A stretch of DNA of 8,240 bases from Deltaproteobacteria bacterium. GTDB lineage: Bacteria > Desulfobacterota > Desulfobacteria > Desulfobacterales > JAFDCJ01. The position numbers and the translations under genes are program-made. The stretch is from assembly GCA_024277475.1 (NCBI GenBank), contig JAJRVC010000032.1, positions 1-8,240 of the forward strand. The letters run 5' to 3'. Position 1 is the first letter of the stretch. Every line of letters begins with the position of its first letter. Positions 5,028 through 8,240 of the stretch are shown here, in pieces. The notes beneath the pieces were generated by a model. That model did not search any database. It saw nothing but the letters and a program-made list of their open reading frames with translations, and was not told where the DNA came from.

Positions 5028-7955
5028 TCAGAACCGGATTTCCATCCCCAGTTGCATTTTTCTGGGTTCGGAAAAATAATCCCTCTGGGTAAAGGCTTCT
5101 TTGTAGGTAAACAGCCCTTCCTGGCTTAAGATTTGTTCGGTGAGCGCCTTTTCTTCCGGCAACTGAACAATTTCATCTGCCCGGCCGGTGACGGGGTAGA
5201 CCTCTTCATGATTCAAATGATCAAAAATATTGTCAATTTTTAAGAAGAGTATGGCTTCCAATCCCTGGAATTTAAAAAACTTTTTAGCTTTTAAATCCAC
5301 ACTCCATTGCGTGGGCTTAAAAGCGGCATTGCGATATTCCCGTGGATTGAGATCAAACCGTTCGACAAACCGGACATCAAAGGGAACACCGGTTTCTATG
5401 AATCCGGTTAATCCCAGGGCCCAACTACCGGGCTTTGCAAAGTTCAGATACGCCTTGAGGGCATGCCGCTGATCCCAGTCCAGAGGTAGAATTCTACGAT
5501 TGGCAAAGATAGCATTGTCTCCTCCGATTTGGGTGGAGACGGTTATTAATTCCAGTTCTTCGGGGCTGGAAGAACTGCCGTTGGCAAAAGCCATGGTGTA
5601 ATTCACACCTCCATTCAGCCGGCGCCCTCTTTTGGTAAACCCAACCGTTAATCCGCGGGTGTTGCCATAATCCCTGTTAACGTAACGGCTGTAGGTAACC
5701 CGATCGAGGGTTGTTAATTGTTCGATTCCCAAAAGGTTTCGGAAGTCTTTGTAATACACGGTTATATCCACTGCCAGGTCTTCGGTAATTGCTTGTTGCA
5801 GACCAATTTCATAGGCAATCGTTTTTTCGGCTTTTAAATCGGCATTGCCCAGAGTAAAGCCATCTAACTGCAGACGGGTAAATGTTGTAAGCGGGGCGTT
5901 GAACATTCTTTGAAAACTGGGCATTTGAAAAAAGTGACCATACGAAGCATGAAATGCGCCGTTTGCGGAGATTGGAAAGGATATCCCCAATCGTGGGCTC
6001 AACTGGAATTTGACGGAGGCTTGTTTAAGGTTAACATCCTTTCCAAGATTGCTCGATTCGGTGCGATAATTTTTGGGAACACGTTCATTGGGTTTAAACA
6101 GGTCCAGGCGTAACCCGGCATTGATGATAATATCTCCTAATTCCAATTTATCCTGAACATAGGCAGCAAACTCCAGGGGTTCAATATCATAATCCCGGAA
6201 AAGAGTAACTTCACTATCCGCAGCAGCGATAAACCGGCTGGTTTTAAATGAATCTTCCCACTCCTGCCAGTAAACCAAAAGAGAATCCCAATACTGGTCA
6301 TAGGTTAGAGGGCCAAATCCAAGGGTGGTTGGATCGGTTGGGAAGGCATGATTACTCCATTCCGGTGTTACCTTATACCCTCTTCCGTAAACATTAATAA
6401 AATGTTTTTTCAACTCAAATCCGGCTTTTATATAGTTGTGTTTGTTAACCTGCCAGTTAGAATTACCCGTTATCAGATATTGATCCCGGAACCCTTTTCC
6501 GTCATTTCCGGCATAAAAACCATCGGTGGCGCCCAAAGAAAAACCTGTTGAGACGGAAAATGGGAGGAAGATGGGATTTACCACCGGTGTAATCCCATCA
6601 TCTGTGGGAAGAACGGCAATTTTATTGTCCTTTCGATAATATCTTTCCCCATCATTATGTTGCCAGGAAAAATTGAGGTTGTAGAAAAATTTATCCGAGG
6701 GTGAGTGCTGAATTTTTAAGAAATGAGAATATTCCCACTCGCGGGTGGTTCCTGAACCATCCGGTTGATATTTCCGGAATCGATCAGCACCCAGACCCAG
6801 GACATCACTGGGGCCTGTAAATTCATCCAGGGAGCCGAAACCCTGATAAATAAAGGTTAATTTAGGGTGTGGAGAGAAGATTAACTTACCATTTAAAGAT
6901 CGGGAGGCGCCGGTCCGCAGGGGGCCTCTGGAACGGTCCCCGGTAGCCAGTGAATCCGGGATATGAATAATCCCTTCACTGGCCCCTCCCTGATAGGTCT
7001 GAAACCAGCGCCGATAGGCTTCGATACGCCAGCCATCCACCAGGTTAAAACGGCGCTCATACCATTCCACACTTCCCCAATCATTTACTCTGCCGCTGAG
7101 TACAAAGCTGAGTTTTTCCGGAATGATGGGGCCAGAAAAATTAAACTGGATATCTTTTTCTGCAAAGGGATCGAAATCTGACACTCCCAGGAAAGGGTCT
7201 TCTTTATTGCTCACCCATTCACCAATATAACTCTGGATACTTCCGCTGAATTTTCTGCTGGGACGTTTGGTTACAATATTCACCACGCCGGACTGGGCTT
7301 GCCCGTACTCGGCATTAAATGTTCCACTAATCACTTCCAGTTCTGCGATCATGTTGGTTTCTACAGAAACATTGGCGCCCCCACTCTGACTGTACGGGTT
7401 GCTTACGGGAACACCGTCAATCACATAACTTACCTCTCTGGAACGCCCCCCCCGGAAATGAATTTCTCCATTGTTTTCTACCACACCGGCTTGAAGTTCA
7501 ATAATTTCCCGAATTTCCGTAACCGGCATCATTTCCATGGTTTCCCGGGAGATCACCGCAGAGCTATGGGTTCTATCAATCTCGATGGCCGGTCTTTCCG
7601 CCTCCACGACCACCGCTTCTGCCTGAACAGCCGTTGGTGAAAGTAACACATTTTGCGTGGTAGTACGATCAACTCTCACACGTATATTCTTAACACTTGC
7701 CGAAGCATAACCAATATAGTGAACCGTTAGTGTATACATACCCGGCGGCACATTAATTAATATAAAATAGCCATCCTGATCGCTCGAGCTCCCAATTTGA
7801 GTGCCCTCCAGCACAATATTGGCGCCTATTAATGGCTCGCCGGTCTTACTATCGCGGAGTGTACCAACAATCTTGCCGGTCGTCCCGGCCAACAGGAAAT
7901 TAATACAGAGTAGTAAAAGCGATATTACCAGTCTGTAACGGAACAATAAACTCAT
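5028..7955 (-). CDS. TonB-dependent outer-membrane receptor with carboxypeptidase-regulatory-like N-terminal domain
   Basis: 975 residues. A signal peptide (1-23, ending LLAG) is followed by a carboxypeptidase-regulatory-like beta domain at about 27-105 (GKIVGTLRDSKTGEPLIGAN, DGYFILINVPPGMYTLTVHYIGY) and a linker containing AEAVVVEAERP (112-122), a candidate TonB-box region. The plug is at about 125-230 (FRGGRSREVSYVIDGVPV at 167-184, QSGVVNIVTK at 221-230). The 22-strand-type barrel runs from about 235 to the terminal phenylalanine (QLGMEIRF), the usual BAM recognition end. No STN signalling domain is visible, so direct anti-sigma signalling is unlikely. The family imports siderophores, cobalamin, glycans or peptides using TonB energy; the substrate cannot be told. 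DGVP and the length recall SusC/RagA receptors, but no SusD gene follows, only the 1160-aa secreted protein. The ATG at 7955 has AAGGGG 7 nt upstream. The stop is TGA. Confidence 0.93.
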   Translation of the reverse strand: MSLLFRYRLVISLLLLCINFLLAGTTGKIVGTLRDSKTGEPLIGANIVLEGTQIGSSSDQDGYFILINVPPGMYTLTVHYIGYASASVKNIRVRVDRTTTQNVLLSPTAVQAEAVVVEAERPAIEIDRTHSSAVISRETMEMMPVTEIREIIELQAGVVENNGEIHFRGGRSREVSYVIDGVPVSNPYSQSGGANVSVETNMIAELEVISGTFNAEYGQAQSGVVNIVTKRPSRKFSGSIQSYIGEWVSNKEDPFLGVSDFDPFAEKDIQFNFSGPIIPEKLSFVLSGRVNDWGSVEWYERRFNLVDGWRIEAYRRWFQTYQGGASEGIIHIPDSLATGDRSRGPLRTGASRSLNGKLIFSPHPKLTFIYQGFGSLDEFTGPSDVLGLGADRFRKYQPDGSGTTREWEYSHFLKIQHSPSDKFFYNLNFSWQHNDGERYYRKDNKIAVLPTDDGITPVVNPIFLPFSVSTGFSLGATDGFYAGNDGKGFRDQYLITGNSNWQVNKHNYIKAGFELKKHFINVYGRGYKVTPEWSNHAFPTDPTTLGFGPLTYDQYWDSLLVYWQEWEDSFKTSRFIAAADSEVTLFRDYDIEPLEFAAYVQDKLELGDIIINAGLRLDLFKPNERVPKNYRTESSNLGKDVNLKQASVKFQLSPRLGISFPISANGAFHASYGHFFQMPSFQRMFNAPLTTFTRLQLDGFTLGNADLKAEKTIAYEIGLQQAITEDLAVDITVYYKDFRNLLGIEQLTTLDRVTYSRYVNRDYGNTRGLTVGFTKRGRRLNGGVNYTMAFANGSSSSPEELELITVSTQIGGDNAIFANRRILPLDWDQRHALKAYLNFAKPGSWALGLTGFIETGVPFDVRFVERFDLNPREYRNAAFKPTQWSVDLKAKKFFKFQGLEAILFLKIDNIFDHLNHEEVYPVTGRADEIVQLPEEKALTEQILSQEGLFTYKEAFTQRDYFSEPRKMQLGMEIRF

Positions 7956-7956
7956 T

Positions 7957-7973
7957 ACTGCACCCCTTGCAGT
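7957..7973 (-). promoter_or_regulatory. Ribosome binding site of the receptor, displayed in a hairpin loop
   Basis: The minus strand reads ACTGCA-AGGGG-TGCAGT, ending three bases before... the ATG: the arms (7957-7962 and 7968-7973) pair perfectly over 6 bp, and the purine-rich Shine-Dalgarno core AGGGG is the whole 5-base loop. The ATG at 7955 follows one base (position 7956) after the stem, so the hairpin abuts the start codon and could modulate ribosome access. Confidence 0.55.
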
Positions 7974-8004
7974 TTAGTACGAATGATAACTTTAGAATCC
8001 ACAA

Positions 8005-8196
8005 TTGAGATAAAAGAAAATCACCAGATCGAACAACCCACGTTCCCAACCATGGAAAGAGCCTGGAAGAGAGTGACAAATATGTGCATCGGATGGGTTT
8101 ACATCGGTATTATTGGCTGCCCCAAAAGGAGATTAGGAGGTGAGCCAGTTATTTATAGATTGAGTTGAATTCATTCATCTATATTTTTTATCTCAA
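8005..8196. repeat. Pair of 11-bp inverted repeats in the leader region
   Basis: TTGAGATAAAA at 8005-8015 is the exact reverse complement of TTTTATCTCAA at 8186-8196, with 170 bp between. The match stops at both arm edges. It could be a pair of regulator sites, the ends of a small degenerate insertion, or chance in AT-rich DNA. Confidence 0.35.
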
Positions 8197-8240
8197 AAAA
8201 ATTGCTTGTTTAGAAATAAATGGCAACTAAATGGATGCAC

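Larger units (their letters stand above)
7956..8240 (-). promoter_or_regulatory. Upstream leader/promoter region of the operon, no gene seen
   Basis: 285 bp with no supportable gene on either strand. The part at 8150-8232 is AT-rich and is the likely place for the operon promoter; on the minus strand TATAAA at 8152-8157 could serve as a -10 element, but no good -35 pairs with it. Downstream of that the leader contains an anti-Shine-Dalgarno-like stretch (minus-strand TCACCTCCT, 8135-8143) and the loop-displayed ribosome binding site before the ATG at 7955. A plus-strand reading frame at 7983-8168 has no ribosome binding site, no recognisable domain and is judged spurious. Confidence 0.4.

Noticed and set aside
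7299..7640. 113-residue open frame on the plus strand
   Set aside because: It is antisense to the conserved plug region of the receptor, so its openness follows from the codons of the real gene; no domain is recognisable.
7983..8168. 61-residue plus-strand frame in the leader region
   Set aside because: No ribosome binding site precedes it, there is no recognisable motif, and it lies across the probable promoter and leader of the operon. A second internal ATG at 8052 is no better supported.
8084..8240. Inverted copies of GTGCATC at 8084-8090 and 8234-8240
   Set aside because: Seven bases only and one copy touches the window edge; expected by chance.

Overview
The window suggests an uncultured-type member of the FCB (Fibrobacteres-Chlorobi-Bacteroidetes) superphylum, of the kind found in Calditrichota, Marinimicrobia, KSB1 or Ignavibacteria. 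The reasons are a TonB-dependent receptor with an N-terminal carboxypeptidase-regulatory-like domain, a large secreted protein with a type IX secretion (T9SS)/FlgD-like C-terminal domain, and a PorV/PorQ-family barrel, all of moderate GC. The phylum is an inference from protein style; no RNA gene or other taxonomic marker is present.

Everything coding lies on the minus strand and reads from right to left. Positions 7956-8240 hold an apparently gene-free leader/promoter region with an AT-rich part, an 11-bp inverted repeat, an anti-Shine-Dalgarno-like element and a small hairpin that presents the ribosome binding site. The TonB-dependent receptor (5028-7955, 975 aa) follows. A 176-bp spacer (4852-5027) contains four or five consecutive hairpins. 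Next come a 1160-aa secreted multidomain protein with calcium-loop-like repeats, an FN3-like domain and a T9SS-type tail (1369-4851), a PorV/PorQ-family outer-membrane protein (278-1327), and the first 92 codons of a SurA-like periplasmic peptidyl-prolyl isomerase/chaperone (1-276), which is cut by the window edge.

The order receptor, giant secreted protein, PorV-like barrel, SurA-like chaperone looks like one cell-envelope operon. A plausible reading, which is inference only, is that the receptor and the secreted protein form an outer-membrane uptake or surface complex (a SusC-like receptor without a SusD). The PorV-like barrel would serve export or anchoring of the secreted protein, and the SurA-like protein would serve folding of the barrels. 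The last three genes are closely packed (41-nt and 1-nt gaps). The receptor is separated from them by the structured spacer, which could set different expression levels. No tRNA, rRNA, CRISPR array, insertion sequence or recognisable intrinsic terminator was seen.
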